Translations under genes and position numbers: made by a program
The notes under the pieces: generated by a model
The model's database searches: none
What the model was told of the DNA's origin: nothing
Seen by the model: only the letters and a program-made list of their open reading frames with translations
Part shown: piece after piece, positions 32,727-43,894 of the stretch
Numbering within the stretch: position 1 is the first letter of the stretch
Layout: the number at the start of each line of letters is the position of its first letter
Assembly: GCA_917880885.1 (NCBI GenBank)
Contig: OU862927.1
Span: forward strand, 37,909,571-37,973,570
DNA length: 64,000 bases
Reading direction: 5' to 3'
Source of the DNA: Limnephilus marmoratus
Taxonomy: Eukaryota; Arthropoda; Insecta; Trichoptera; Limnephilidae

Positions 32727-33654
32727 ATCGGCACTGTTTCTCATCACTTTCGTTTCATCGCATATTCAGACGGGTCATTTCGAGGGAAAGAAGCGGAATG
32801 AAATCACGAAATGAAGGGTGAATGAACCGTCTGACTTAGCTATTACTGACTGAGAGAAAGATATAAAGTAAATAATTATCCTGAAAGCTTTTCAGTTTTA
32901 ACTCCACAGAGGGAGTTTGTTTACGAGCACATCGCTTTTTAAATAGTCACCAAAAACGGCTAAAGTAATTTTAAGCAACGTTTTGATTATCAATACTGAT
33001 ACTCGTAGTTATCTTCCACTCTGTAGCTATCATATTTCATCTGTTTTCATTTTGCAGAAACATCACTAATCCCCTGATTAATTTGTACAAATTTCTTAAT
33101 TAATATCGCCTAGCTTTAACAATTCGTATACTTGTCATATGAAATGAATTGCAAAACTTTCGAAAGCAGCCGCCCAGGTAATTTGTTCTGACAACTTTCA
33201 TAGCGGTCCATGAACGAAATTCCCACAATTCTAACAAATTAATTGGGATGGTCGAACCAAATAGTTTGGGACTAAAATTGGACGGAATCAGCCCCTTGTT
33301 TCAGTTGCAAACGAATATTCAGAGTGACTTCTATAGTATAATTAGAAAAAAATAACTTAATATTTAATTTAATTGGTGATAATTTCTACAATGTAATATT
33401 GCATCGACCACCAGAACACGGGCATGTGCCAAGCATGGTGATCAAAAAATCCTCAATTCAGATAATGAAGAAAGAAAACATAAAAAAAAATCATTGTTAC
33501 CGAAGTAATATCAGCAACTCTCAATGAAAAAGACAGACAAGTATAATGAAAAATAAAATAAAAAATTGTTATAAAAGTAATTTTAATATATATAGACAAA
33601 CTTTTGTTCCGACGTAAATACGTCATTTGAATTTTAAATTTACACTCATAAAAA
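32727..33654. other. No gene seen
   Basis: Possible trace of the tRNA-SINE body near 32940-33000 (AGTCACCAAAAACGGC, AAGCAACGTTTTGA). Otherwise AT-rich with nothing recognised. Confidence 0.35.
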
Positions 33655-34300
33655 TGATTTATTTTTTATTTTTTTAATTTATACTAGCTGGTTCCCGGCA
33701 TGCGTTGCATTGGCATATTCAAAGAAATTAATTGTTTCTCCCTGCATGTCCTTTCCCATGCGTCCCCGTTCCCCTCTCCCGCGTTCCCCTTCCCCCTCTA
33801 CCCTTTCCCCTCTCACGCTCCCCCGTCCTGCCAATCCCCTTTCCGCTTCCATATTTTCAGTCCCAGCGCATTCAGTTTTCAAACAACTCGCGTGCCACCT
33901 ATTACAATTTTTTTATTAAAGTTTTCATTTTCCATAAATTGCAAATATTTATTTTTTGTATATTATAAGAACAATCAATCAAATCTGGTACCTAACATAG
34001 GTACCTATCTAAAATATCTATAATTTTTAAAATCCATAGACAATTCTTTTGTTACAAAAAAATAGCTGCCTGTTAAAGTAAATATCATCAAACGCGCGAA
34101 CTGTCAAACGTGCGAAGTTAAAATAGTCGTAAAGTTTTACAGAAATTATTCAATTTTCTGCGCAATTATCTTAATTTTTCTTTCCGTAAGAACCTTCTAA
34201 AAAGCATTAGAAAACTTTGAAAAAAGATGAAAGAAATAGGTAAAGTCGTTTTGAAGTTATGGCGTGACCAATGCATTTATATCTATATGGATTTCATTAA
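33655..34300. repeat. Probable interspersed repeat starting ACTAGCTGGTTCCCGG
   Basis: The start TACTAGCTGGTTCCCGGCAT and the later phrase TTCCGTAAGAACCTTCT are typical of a repeat widespread in insect genomes. The pyrimidine-rich part 33740-33850 gives chance proline-rich frames. I cannot assign the family; only one copy is in this window. Confidence 0.4.
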
Positions 34301-34604
34301 ATTTGCCACTAAAATCATGAAACTAAACATATATCTTATCATTTAAAGCTAAAATAGTAGCTCACATCCGTACTAGATATTTGATTTAATTTTTTATTAC
34401 AAAAATAATTTTTCAGAGTGGTTAGGCTTTTTGACCTCAAATTTAACATTATGATTTGTATGAAACGGACCGAAACGAGCTGCGCAAACAGAACTGATTT
34501 TTTTAAGGATTTAGATACAACATTGACTTTTTTCAAAAAGTTAATTATAATTATTTTAATAAAATCTTGCCCTGCGTTCGGTGATAATATTTTATTAATT
34601 TATT
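34301..34604. other. No gene seen
   Basis: AT-rich sequence, nothing recognised. Confidence 0.35.
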
Positions 34605-35625
34605 TTTATTAATTAATTTTCAACGCCCTGATGGGCTTTTACATGGCAAGTTTATTATACAGAGACAGTTTTTTTTAATAAAAAAGATAAACTATAAAAA
34701 TATAGCTAGTAGGTAAACATCATACAGATAAATTTAGGAATGATAGTGCATTACAATAAAAGAGAAAGTTTCTAAGTTGTAAATGACATAGAAATAAACT
34801 AGTAGGTATGTTAGTAATTACAAAATTTACAGGTGACTGATTAAATGTCATGAATAATACATGACAAAATGCAAGATACATAAAAAGAAAACGTTAACAA
34901 GTTTTTACATTGTAGATTAATATAGAAATACACAAATATATGCAATAGACCCTAGGTGATGCTCCTTAGATATCAAAATATTCTACATAAAAATATTGTT
35001 CAGATATTTCTTGAATAACGGTAAACTTGTATTAAATACATCGATATTTGAGGTGTATTTGTTCCCTAGTGTGTGAAGTCGAGAAATTGATGCATGTATG
35101 TGATAGTTGGTTAGAGAATTATTGTTGCAGAATAATATGTTTTGCCTTGTCGCTCGGGTTGGTACCTTAAAGTCGATGTAATGCAGGAGTTCGCAACAAT
35201 CTAATTCGGAGTGAATAATTTTAAACAAAAAAGTTAGGTCGTTTATTTTTCTTCTGTTTTCTAAGGAATGGAATTTAAGTGTATTTAGCAAAGATGTGTA
35301 GTTAATGTGTTGAATAGGTATGTATAACTTGAAGTTAATAAATCTTAAGAATTTGTGCTGCACTCTTTCGATATTTCTTATATGAATTTGATAATACGGG
35401 GACCAAACTATGGAATTGTATTCCAGCAAGCTGCGTACGAGTGACAATTATACGATTTTTATAACTTCCAACGAATCGAAGTCTTTGATTGTTCTGATTA
35501 TAAATCCTAGTGTTTTCATGCCTTTGTTAGTTATTTGTTGTATGTGATTTATAAAATTTAATTGCGAATCAAACACAACTCCAAAATCCCTAATTTCTTT
35601 TAATATGAGGGAAAATGAAAATAAA
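34605..35625 (-). pseudogene. 5'-truncated LINE (Jockey/CR1-type)
   Basis: On the - strand the piece 35625-35450 has text like IRDFGVVFDSQLNF and GMKTLGFIIR. Then a 154-codon frame (35447-34983) starts SLVRSLLEYNSIVWSP and runs through QHKFLRFINFKLYIP to the C-terminus KYLNNIFM. The 3' untranslated part ends with a GCCCTGATGGGCTTTTAC block and AATT-rich tail, like 29035. A frame break lies at about 35448. Confidence 0.8.
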
Positions 35626-35655
35626 AATTAAACATTATAAAAAAGGCGTTTCTTT

Positions 35656-35860
35656 GGGAAGAAATTTCAATTTACATGCGACAAATTTGAGTTCCAACAT
35701 AAATAGAAAAATTATAATTTGAATTTACGTCCATCTAAATGCTTTTTCATTCGTTTTTTTTTTAATTTAATTTTATTATTAATTGTATTTTATGGTATAC
35801 AAAGCTAATTTTTTCAATAGTAATTATCAACAACTCACAATTATGTAGTGGCTGAAATGT
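35656..35860. repeat. Dispersed repeat, partner of about 25558-25740
   Basis: Shares the ATGCGACAAATTTGAGTT block and a similar AT-rich continuation. Unknown family. Confidence 0.4.
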
Positions 35861-36657
35861 TATAATTTAAAACACAAATAAATAAATAAATAACCCAGCG
35901 CTTGTCCGTACTAGACATTTGCTATATACATACATACCTTTTGATGAAAAATACAATTTTTCAGTTTGTTGGGAATTTTAACCTCAAATCAAAATTTAAG
36001 TTTTGTATGAAAATTTCCGCGCAGCCGTTCCCATTCAGGCTTTGACGTTTAAATGTCTTGCATTTTAAAAAGAAACATTTATTCATTTTCCTACAGAGTA
36101 ATACAGGTTTGTCCTTTACAAAATAATTCTAAAGCGTTCTTAATTAGACCCGTTTCCGAACCTTTGTCACACGAAATAATAAATTCGCCATTCTCAGATT
36201 TATGAGTTTACGAAACAAAAATGAATCAAATTACGTTGAATGGGACCTACTTGAATGAATTCATTTGTATTATTATTTGTCCCGCGTCTCTCTCTGTTCG
36301 TTCTTATAATTAGCTAATTTCCTTCAGAACAAAGAATATGTTTTTTAATAAACTTTTGTACGGAAATATCTTGTGCCGCGGCTCAGAGAGGCGAACAAGG
36401 TAACAAAGGAAAAGGCTGTATAATATACACGGTGTTTTGAAACTTGTTGTACAAGTGCTTAAATGATGAATCTACATCATATTTGTAATCGATTTTGCAG
36501 TACAACTTTTTTATTTAAGCTTTTGTTTACGAGTAAATCATGTCTGAATTTGGAATTTTTCAAAGTCAAATTTGAAAAAAAACGGTTGCAAGGCGGTCTT
36601 TTATAAAATCAGCTCTTTTATAAAATCAACGTCTTTTAAAATGCGTCAAATCGTAGA
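35861..36657. other. No gene seen
   Basis: No coding or RNA feature recognised. Confidence 0.35.
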
Positions 36658-36826
36658 CCGGGCTGCGTATTTACAATCCCTACCGCGTTTCAGTCGCTTT
36701 AAATTTTCAATATCAAAATTGAAATATTTAGAAATAAAATTATTCATTTCTAATATACACATCAGATGTAAATTGTCGTTACCGCAACTGAATCGGTATA
36801 GGTTTTGTAAATACGCGACCGGGCTC
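36658..36826. mobile_element. Diverged foldback element
   Basis: The left arm (GGGCTGCGTATTTACAATCC, TACCGCGTTTCAGT) and right arm (ACTGAATCGGTATAGG, TTGTAAATACGCGACCG) are imperfect complements of about 40 bp around 85 bp of AT-rich sequence. Confidence 0.55.
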
Positions 36827-36884
36827 CAAATGTTTTTTTCAGACTTTATATGCCGGAAAACTTATGAAAAGTAAAATAATAATT

Positions 36885-37020
36885 TAAAAAAGCAGAGTGT
36901 GCAATTCACAAGCGTTAGAAGTGAAACCTCCAGAAAACAATAGTAGACAAGAGTAGGGAGGCTACAAAGTACCGCACAAAGAGGAGATCGATAGGCTACG
37001 AAGCACCGCATTAAGAGGAG
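36885..37020 (+). repeat. Dispersed repeat, partner of 49380-49570
   Basis: Shares AGAGTGTGCAATTCACA, GAAGTGAAA and AGTAGACAAGAGT with the complement of 49490-49565. The phrase AGGAGA-CGATAGGCTACGAAGC is then repeated here. Confidence 0.55.
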
Positions 37021-37378
37021 ACCAATTACATTATCTCATTCTCTTGCAGTCTAAATCTTGTATGTGTTTGTCTCTTTTTAGTGTCGCAATAATTTTTGTA
37101 TTTGTATATATCTCTGACAGCGGGAGTCTCGGTCAAATTAAATTCTAATATTTTGATGTGTTGAGTCTGTTTTCTTCCACAAAAAGGTTTTTTACCAGGG
37201 TTTCGTATAAGCTAATTATGTAATTGTAATCAGGCGTAAATAAATAAATACTGAAAAATTTCTCTTAAAGAGATGACACTTTTTCAGTTTAACCTTCCCT
37301 TTACGAAGTACACTAATACATCTTCATTCCGATCCCAAGATGACACGCACGCGTTTTCGTAGTATTTGAGATATTTAC
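37021..37378. other. No gene seen
   Basis: AT-rich sequence, nothing recognised. Confidence 0.35.
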
Positions 37379-37845
37379 TTGTTCAAAATTCATTTGGAGC
37401 TCCAAGATACCCTCTACTGTGCAGAAATGGGCCGTTCATTTGATAGATTCAACCAGCTTAACAAACGTTTAGAGTTTAGAGCAAAGACGTCGGGTGGAAA
37501 TGCTATCCTGGTTCTACCGATATTTCAATGGAAAATGCTCCGAGTAACTAGCGTCATTGATCCCTTCGGCACCGGTGCATAGTCGGGAAACAAGCCAAAC
37601 GCGCGCCTAACATATGTACACGGTTGACATTTGTCACATGACAACGGGTCGCTTCTTCGACTCGTTCTTGAGTTCGGCTATGGTTCAATTTTCCGGCCTC
37701 TGTGTTTCCTCCTTCCTACTACTCGTATGTACATGGGTCACTTCTAGACCAATGTTCATTCCTTCCTCTCCTCAAAAAGACTCTCCACACAGCATTTCAG
37801 ATGACAAAAGCCCTGATGGAAATGGTGGCGTTAATGTAAAAAAAA
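37379..37845 (+). pseudogene. LINE 3' end with hairpin tail (family L), copy 3, decayed
   Basis: Similar to 32039-32720 at the DNA level (GGAGCTCCAAGATACCCTCT, GACGTCGGGTGGAAATGCTA, GTTGACATTTGTCACATG), but with many indels. The hairpin tail is partly deleted and an A run closes the copy at about 37838-37845. Confidence 0.75.
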
Positions 37846-38139
37846 AATTAGACCTAACATTTTTCTTAGCTTTCTGAGATTTTTTTTGATAATGGCTTGC
37901 AAAATTTACAAGTTAATGATTCAGTAATGAAAAAAATATTAATATATGTTTTTAAGGAAAAGAAAAAAATTGAGTCTATTTTTGTGAGCTTACGGAGATG
38001 TCGATTAAATAATAAGCTGGGTAACGTACGTTGCTATCATGAGTATAGGAAGTTACCATATTAGAGTTTCTAGTTAACGCTGATTTTTACGGAGATAACA
38101 AATTGTAGATATATCTCTCGTTGGGAGACTTAACTATGG
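37846..38139. other. No gene seen
   Basis: AT-rich spacer. Confidence 0.35.
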
Positions 38140-38375
38140 TTGTTAACTAACTAACTAACTAACTATCACGCCGTTTTCCCGCAGGGGTAGGCAGAGAGGA
38201 CGGACCGCCAAACATCCCGGTCTTGGCACACATTCCTTGCCTCGTTTACATTCATACAACGTCTCATACATTCTCTTCTATTATTCTGACTCTTGACATG
38301 GCCCGACTCAAGTACCTAATTCACTTGGTCGTGCCATGTCTTTCTTGGGCGTCCTCGACTTCTTCTACCATTCTG
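38140..38375 (-). mobile_element. LINE 3' end with TTAG-type tail, copy 2
   Basis: Starts on the plus strand with five AACT units (38145-38163), then CACGCCGTTTTCCCGCAGGG and GCAGAGAGGACGGACCGCC, as at 13928. Only the last 230 bp of the element remain. Confidence 0.8.
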
Positions 38376-38972
38376 TTATTATGAGATTATTACCTAAATG
38401 AAAATCCCACAGCTTTTTGGGACTTTGTGTTTCTTTATGCATTGTATTTTTCCGTTCTGTGAGAGATTTTTCTGGCCCGCTTTATTTTTCTCGGTAATAT
38501 TTTTGTTGTGTTTACAAAAGTAGATTTATACAGCGGATGAACCTAATTGAATATAATTTACTAAAAACTTTTTAATTTATTTTCGTGAAAGACAATATTG
38601 TTTATAAAATGAGTAAATAATTTTGTTTTTAACCGCTAATTTAGTTTTTAAAATACCAGTCAGGTTTGCCAAGTTGAGCTTAATCATGTTTACATTAAAA
38701 ATAACAAAAAAATGAGTAATTATAATAAATATTATATATATCTCTTGCTGAAGTCCCTGAAGTTGTGAAGGAGACTTTTTCGAAATCAGATGTAGGCAGT
38801 ATTTACTTCTTATTTTGAACGTGAAATGTGCAAAATTTCATCAAGAAGTATCAATATTCTGTTTTAATGGGTGAAAATCTCATGTAGACGATTCCCTTCC
38901 TCTCATTTTAACCCTCAAAAAGGAATGCTTGTTTAGAAATAAATACATCCCAAACCACGTAATCGCGTTATA
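38376..38972. other. No gene seen
   Basis: AT-rich sequence, nothing recognised. Confidence 0.35.
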
Positions 38973-38977
38973 CTTCC

Positions 38978-39182
38978 TGTAATATATTGATATAATATAT
39001 ATTTATTAACACTTTTCTTACAATAGAATTATCCGGAATCTTCTTGAAATAAAAGAACCCTGTATGATGCTTCTTTCAGCAGTCCTACAGCCAACAACAC
39101 TCTAAATTCAAACCATAGACGTGCGCTCCCAGCGCCCGTCTATTAAGGAGGTAGCTACCAGTAGGTACCAGTAGCTACCACA
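38978..39182 (-). repeat. 3' LTR of second element
   Basis: 205 bp; paired with 41682-41886. Followed on the plus strand by TTCTCCACCACTT, the complement of a purine-rich tract. Confidence 0.88.
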
Positions 39183-39287
39183 TTCTCCACCACTTAAGAG
39201 GAGAATTCCTTCCGGGTTTTTTCAATATAACCCGAGCTTGATTACAAACAATAAATTAAAATATAATTAAAATAAAATATAATTAGC

Positions 39288-40226
39288 TCAAGTCTTCTTC
39301 TGCCGAAGCCTTCCAGCCCAAGGAGATTGCCATGGTAGTTCCTGAAACAAAAGAGACGACCCATTAGCACCTTTCCGGAAAAAGTGGGAAAGGTCTAGGT
39401 CTGTTACCATCGTATCAGAGCCTAGATCTTTACCAGATATATTCTCACGCTCCTTCGGATTCCCCTTCATACTCATCGATGTCATTTGATCCTGATGCCT
39501 TTTCCATATTTGACCGGTATCTTTTACATAAATTAAGTATGTATTTTTTCCAATTCTTTTCTTTAAGATGCCTGCAACCCAACCTTTTTTTCCTCTAAAA
39601 TCCCTTACCATGACTTCCTCCCCAACTACATAATTTTCTGCATTTATTTTTTTAGATTTATAAAACTTTCTCTGCTGTTCCCTCCTATCCAATATTTTCT
39701 CCTTTACCTTCTCAGACATACACCTCTCCCCCCTCCTTTCTGCAATTTCTGGTGAAATTAAATCAAAAACCGACCTTAACCTTTGTCCTAACATGGCTAC
39801 CGCAGGTTCCACACTACATTTGTTAAATTTTCCTAAATTATTTGTTAACACATTTCCAAATTGTGTTTTCAGCGTATTTACATCTAGACTGTGTTCACCG
39901 ATAGAACAAAAATTATTTTCATCCTGAAAATTATTAGCACAACTAACAATAATACCAAATGATTCCATAAAATCTCTACCAATAATTAAATCAGAACCGT
40001 TTTCAATAACAACAAATTCGAAACATTTACTTATATTGTTGCAAGTAACCTGCAAATTCACTTTGCCGCTTGACTTTAGTGGATTATTATCGTAACTTGC
40101 TAAGTGTAAATTACATTCCATTAAATTAACATGTTTAAAATACAATTTATACAAACGTTCGGGTAGAGCGCTAATCCCCGCCCCTGAATCTATCATAGCT
40201 TCGAATGAAATATCATTTAATTTCAA
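39288..40226 (-). pseudogene. Protease joined directly to integrase C-terminus
   Basis: An open frame of 312 codons. The protease active site MIDSGAGISALP is near residue 11 and the flap/late motif LIIGRDFMESFG near 80. It then runs through the pre-RT text NNLGKFNKCSV and switches at once to EPAVAMLGQRLRS, which in the first element lies in the integrase C-terminal part. The join keeps the frame and removes RT, RNase H and the integrase catalytic core. The start is not a natural one: the frame is cut off from gag by a frameshift near 40290. It could make at most a protease plus an integrase tail. Confidence 0.85.
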
Positions 40227-41081
40227 CTTAATTATATATGGTTCAACCCTCTCATTAATACTAGATACAATTTTTTTCTTTTTTATAGAAGAAATATTTC
40301 TACAGAATTTTTACTATGTGCCCTTTTTGTCCACACTTAAAACATTTCAAATAATTATTGTTAGCCGACACCTTACAATCCGATTTCATATGTCCTAACT
40401 TATTACAATTAAAACACCTTTTCTGTTCCGAAACTGGTTACTTCAATTTTGGCTTATTTTTGCTATCGCGCGATGTACTTCTATTATGATATGAATTGAC
40501 AGAATCCCTTCTCTGTTGACTTTTTGATCTAGAACGCGAACTAGATAATTGATAAAACACCCTTTCTTCTGATTTTATATTAAATTCTGATGATTCTAAA
40601 CACGATGCAATAGTAACTAACTTTTCAAACGTATTTTTTTCGCCTTCCACGAATAAACGTTCCCTAATTCTAGGATTTTTAATTTTGCAAATGAATAAAT
40701 CTTTCAAGGTTTCTTCAAACCTTACCCCAAACTTAAAATTAATCGACAAACTTTTCAATCTTGCAGCAAATTCTTTTACGCTTTCACCAGGTTCATTGAT
40801 AACATTATAAAAACTTGATCTTTCTTCGTACAAGGAAGTAACGTTTTTACAATAATTATCTAAAAATTCGCATAAAATTTCTACTGTCACATCATTAATA
40901 TTTTTAGGCGTTACCATAATTTAAAAGTTTCCTCTTCCAAAGCGTTTAACAATATAGCTCGTTTCTTTTCGGCAGTAATCTTTTCATCATATAAGATAAA
41001 GTAATTCTCCAATCTTGCTCGAAAAACCCCAAAACAATCCGTCTTATGACTGAAAGTCGCTAACGGCTTTACTTGAGCCAT
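40227..41081 (-). pseudogene. Gag of second LTR element, broken
   Basis: Begins at an ATG complementing 41079-41081 (MAQVKPLATF). The frame breaks near 40918, where it meets a stop; the neighbouring frame carries the rest of gag (40917-40438: ESVKEFAARLKSLS, RIRERLFVEGE). A stop at about 40438-40440 follows, then two zinc knuckles: CFNCNKLGHMKSDC is complete, while CFKCGQKGHIVKIL lacks its last cysteine, next to a further frame change. Family comparison is with the gag of the first element. It is non-functional as it stands. Confidence 0.8.
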
Positions 41082-41089
41082 GATTTGCA

Positions 41090-41681
41090 CACCAAAAAAA
41101 AATTACAACAATTCCAAATTTGCTCTAATTCAATATGTAAGTCTTAACTTAAATATGTTGCTGATGATCATCCCTCCATCAGCTCGAAATTAATCATCCA
41201 GCCCCGGCTACTGAGATCAGCTCCCTGCTCCATTGATGGCCCCTGGCACCTTCTCAGCTCCCAGCAGTTACCAAGAACAGCTCCCTGCCGCTCCTTGTTG
41301 CTCCGGTTGCTTCTGGTCAGGATCAGCTCCCTGCTGCTCCTCGATACTCCGCCTGATTCTTGACCCTCTGGTACTCCCCGCTGTAGATTTTCTTTATGAA
41401 TCTCGGCTCGTTCGGCTCCCCGCCGATTTAACAGTTTCCGTTCGTCACAGCTCTTCCAGTTTCTCTTTTCAGCTCCCCGCTGAAAAACTTCTTTATCTCG
41501 CTCTCAAAGACACCCACAATCCGGTTTATGTTGACTGATGACTGTTTAACATCGCAAGACTCCCCGTCCGTACATATTTCACAGTACCGCCATTATCACA
41601 AAAATTCTCTCCGAATTTCTTTAAAAAAACATTGTGAATTGTCTTCTTGTCGCGTAAATTCTTTTTAATCCTCGTCGCCAC
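41090..41681 (-). other. Leader and primer-binding site of second element
   Basis: Directly after the 5' LTR the - strand reads GTGGCGACGAGGATTAAAAA; TGGCGACGAGGA is the likely primer-binding site (TGG pairs with tRNA CCA). The leader has repeated CAGCTCCCTGC/CTCC units (plus strand 41210-41480), which create a chance serine- and cysteine-rich frame on the other strand. Confidence 0.65.
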
Positions 41682-41886
41682 TGTAATATATTGATATAAT
41701 ATATATTTATTAACACTTTTCTTACAATAGAATTATCCGGAATCTTCTTGAAATAAAAGAACCCTGTATGATGCTTCTTTCAGCAGTCCTACAGCCAACA
41801 ACACTCTAAATTCAAACCATAGACGTGCGCTCCCAGCGCCCGTCTATTAAGGAGGTGGCTACCAGTAGGTACCAGTAGCTACCACA
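41682..41886 (-). repeat. 5' LTR of second element
   Basis: 205 bp; one visible difference from the 3' LTR. Confidence 0.88.
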
Positions 41887-41891
41887 CTTCC

Positions 41892-42247
41892 ATAAGACCA
41901 AAAACGTCCCGAACGACCTTACATTTTAAAAGCTATATGTCTCTCTTCTTCTCACGCAAACATATGTATTTTTTCTTTTAACCATAAAGAAAACGAAATA
42001 ATGCTTCTTATTGTCTTTGAAGTATGAAAGCTATCTTGCATAGATATTTTACAATCTCGATCCAAAGTGACGGTTTTAGAATTTACGCGCGAAACTGAGG
42101 CTTCCGGATTGTGAGGTGCGAATATATTGAACCAAGCAGACGGGTTAAAGGTGAGATGTTAAATAAATTTATAAATCTGTCTAAAAACAAACCCACATGT
42201 CGCACCGGGACAATTTTCTTCATATAAATAGATACAGGTTTTTTTGC
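41892..42247. other. No gene seen
   Basis: Nothing recognised. Confidence 0.35.
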
Positions 42248-42342
42248 ATTAGCTCCACACAGGAGGCTCAGAGGAAAGTAATTCCTCTCAGGGCCTATGT
42301 CATATTTAGGGATGATTCATGGAGGGTTTTTTTTAGAAAGTA

Positions 42343-43005
42343 AGAAGAGGGAGTTCTGGAAACGAAAATGATATAAGGGGTGGGTTGAAATCTGAGGGTC
42401 AACGTGTTCTGGAGTGACGGACGTATAAATCCAAGAGTTCCAAGAGAGTCCTGCTAGAAGGGTCAAAAGGACTCAAGAAGAGTAAGTTCTGGAAAGGAAA
42501 GTGATATAAGGGGTGAGTTGAAAGGGTCAACGTGTCCTGGAGTAACGGACGTATAACTCCAAGAGTTCCAAGAGAGTCCTGCTAAAAGAGTCAAAAGGAC
42601 TCAAGAAGAGGGAGTTCTGGAAAGGAAAATGATATAAGGCGTGGGTTGAAATCTGAGGGTCAACGTGACCTGGAGTGACGGATGTATAAATCCAAGAGTT
42701 CCAAGAGAGTCCTGCCAGAAGGGTCAAAAGGACTCAAGAAGAGGGAGTTCTGGAAAGGAAAATGATATAAGTGGTGGGTTGAAATCTGAGGGTCAACGTT
42801 TCCTGGAGTGACGGAGGTATAAATCCAAGAGTTCCAAGAGAGTCCTGTTAGAAGGGTCAAAAGGACTCAAGAAGAGGGAGTTCTGGAAATGAAAATTATA
42901 TAAGGGGTGGGTTGAAATCTGAGGGTCAACGTGTCCTGGAGTGACGGACGTATAAATCCATGAGTTCCAAGAGAGTCCTGCTAGAAGGGTCAAAAGTATC
43001 CCTCA
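42343..43005. repeat. 133-bp minisatellite, five copies
   Basis: Unit GAAGAGGGAGTTCTGGAAA ... GAAGGGTCAAAAGGACTCAA repeats about every 133 bp (first unit at about 42343, next at about 42475, 42604, 42737 and 42870). Units are highly similar, with one 4-5-bp deletion in the second. Because 133 is not a multiple of three, the matching 66-codon frames seen in successive units are byproducts. Confidence 0.9.
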
Positions 43006-43039
43006 AACTGTATCTCTCAAACCGGGCTGTCACGCAGTT

Positions 43040-43737
43040 GATGGGCAGTCAGTGAGCAATCTAGTCTCCTTCAACGGAAGCAATCTTCCGAACAGGCCCT
43101 CCATTGACGTGCTTGGTGTAACCCTAAGTGACCAGCTCAGATGGGGCCTCCATCGAAGCCAGAGTAAAGTAGCCTCTCAAAAACTAGGCGTACTGTATCG
43201 GGCCCGCAGATACTTTGATAGTACACAACTGATACCCTGTACAAATCACAAGTGCGCCCGATGGTTGAATTTGGCAGCCACCTCTGGTCTGGAGCTCCAA
43301 AATACTTGAAAAATACCCTCAATTCTGTGCAGAAACGGGCGGTCCATTTGATAGATTCTCCCATCTTAACAGACCGATTGCAATCCTTAGAATATAGGGG
43401 TCGGGTAGGAATGCTCTACCGGTATTACAATAGAAGATGCTCCGCGGAATTAGCGTCATTGATCCTTTCGGCAGCCGGTACATAGTCGGGAAACACGCCA
43501 AACGCGTGCCCAACGTTTGTACACGGTTGACATTTGTCACATGAGAACGGGTCGCTTCTACGACTCGTTCTTGTGTTCAACAGCTCGGCTATGGAATGAT
43601 TTGCCGGCCTCTGTATTTCCTCCTTCCTACAACATGGGTCTCTTCAAGACCAATGTTCATTCCTTTCTTTCCTTAAAAAGACTCTGAGGGAAATTATTTT
43701 CCTCATGGCCTCCTGTGTGGAGTAAATGTAAAAAAAA
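43040..43737 (+). pseudogene. LINE 3' end with hairpin tail (family L), copy 4
   Basis: Carries VSNLVSFNGSNLPNRPSIDV, LGVTLSDQLRWG, SQKLGVLYRARRYF, QKRAVHLIDSPILTDR and SLIL fragments in two or three frames. The tail hairpin is shortened by a deletion at about 43681, and the A run is at 43729-43738. Confidence 0.8.
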
Positions 43738-43894
43738 AAGTCAAATCCGTTGCCATATAAACCCAGGCAATCCTGCCAAGTCATCAAACGTAGCGAACCA
43801 CTTCTGGTGACCTACGGCAGGGATGTTGGTTATCTAGTAAATAATTCCCGGGGCTGCAGTACCAATACCCGCCTTCCAAATTAACACGTACTTA

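Larger units (their letters stand above)
38978..41886 (-). mobile_element. Second LTR retrotransposon, internally deleted
   Basis: 2909 bp with 205-bp LTRs starting TGTAAT and ending ACCACA, flanked by the 5-bp duplication CTTCC (38973-38977, 41887-41891). The LTRs differ visibly at one base (GGTAGCTACC against GGTGGCTACC), so the insertion is young but older than the one at 3816. On the - strand: 5' LTR 41682-41886, primer site, gag, protease, integrase C-terminus, purine-rich tract, 3' LTR. RT, RNase H and the integrase core are gone. Gag and protease resemble the first element, so they belong to related Ty3/gypsy-like groups. Confidence 0.9.
42248..43890 (-). mobile_element. Non-autonomous family H element, split and expanded
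   Basis: The tail half (42248-43040) and head half (43745-43890: AGCGAACCACTT-TGGTGACC, GGATGTTGGTTATCTAGTAA) lie on either side of a plus-oriented LINE copy at 43040-43737. The body contains a fivefold tandem repeat at 42343-43005. The order shows that the LINE inserted into this element later. Confidence 0.75.

Noticed and set aside
33679..34023. Arg/Gly/Glu-rich and Pro-rich frames on both strands
   Set aside because: Low-complexity pyrimidine tract inside an interspersed repeat; all frames there give biased open text.
36572..36874. 100-codon frame, basic and Phe-rich
   Set aside because: It spans a foldback element and has no recognisable domain; judged chance.
41233..41538. Serine-, proline- and cysteine-rich open frame on the + strand
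   Set aside because: It is the antisense of the leader of the second LTR element; its pattern comes from repeated CAGCTCCCTGC units.
42527..42993. Three similar 66-codon frames in a row, like a tandem protein family
   Set aside because: They are shifted readings of the 133-bp minisatellite; 133 is not a multiple of three and no start or splice signal supports them.
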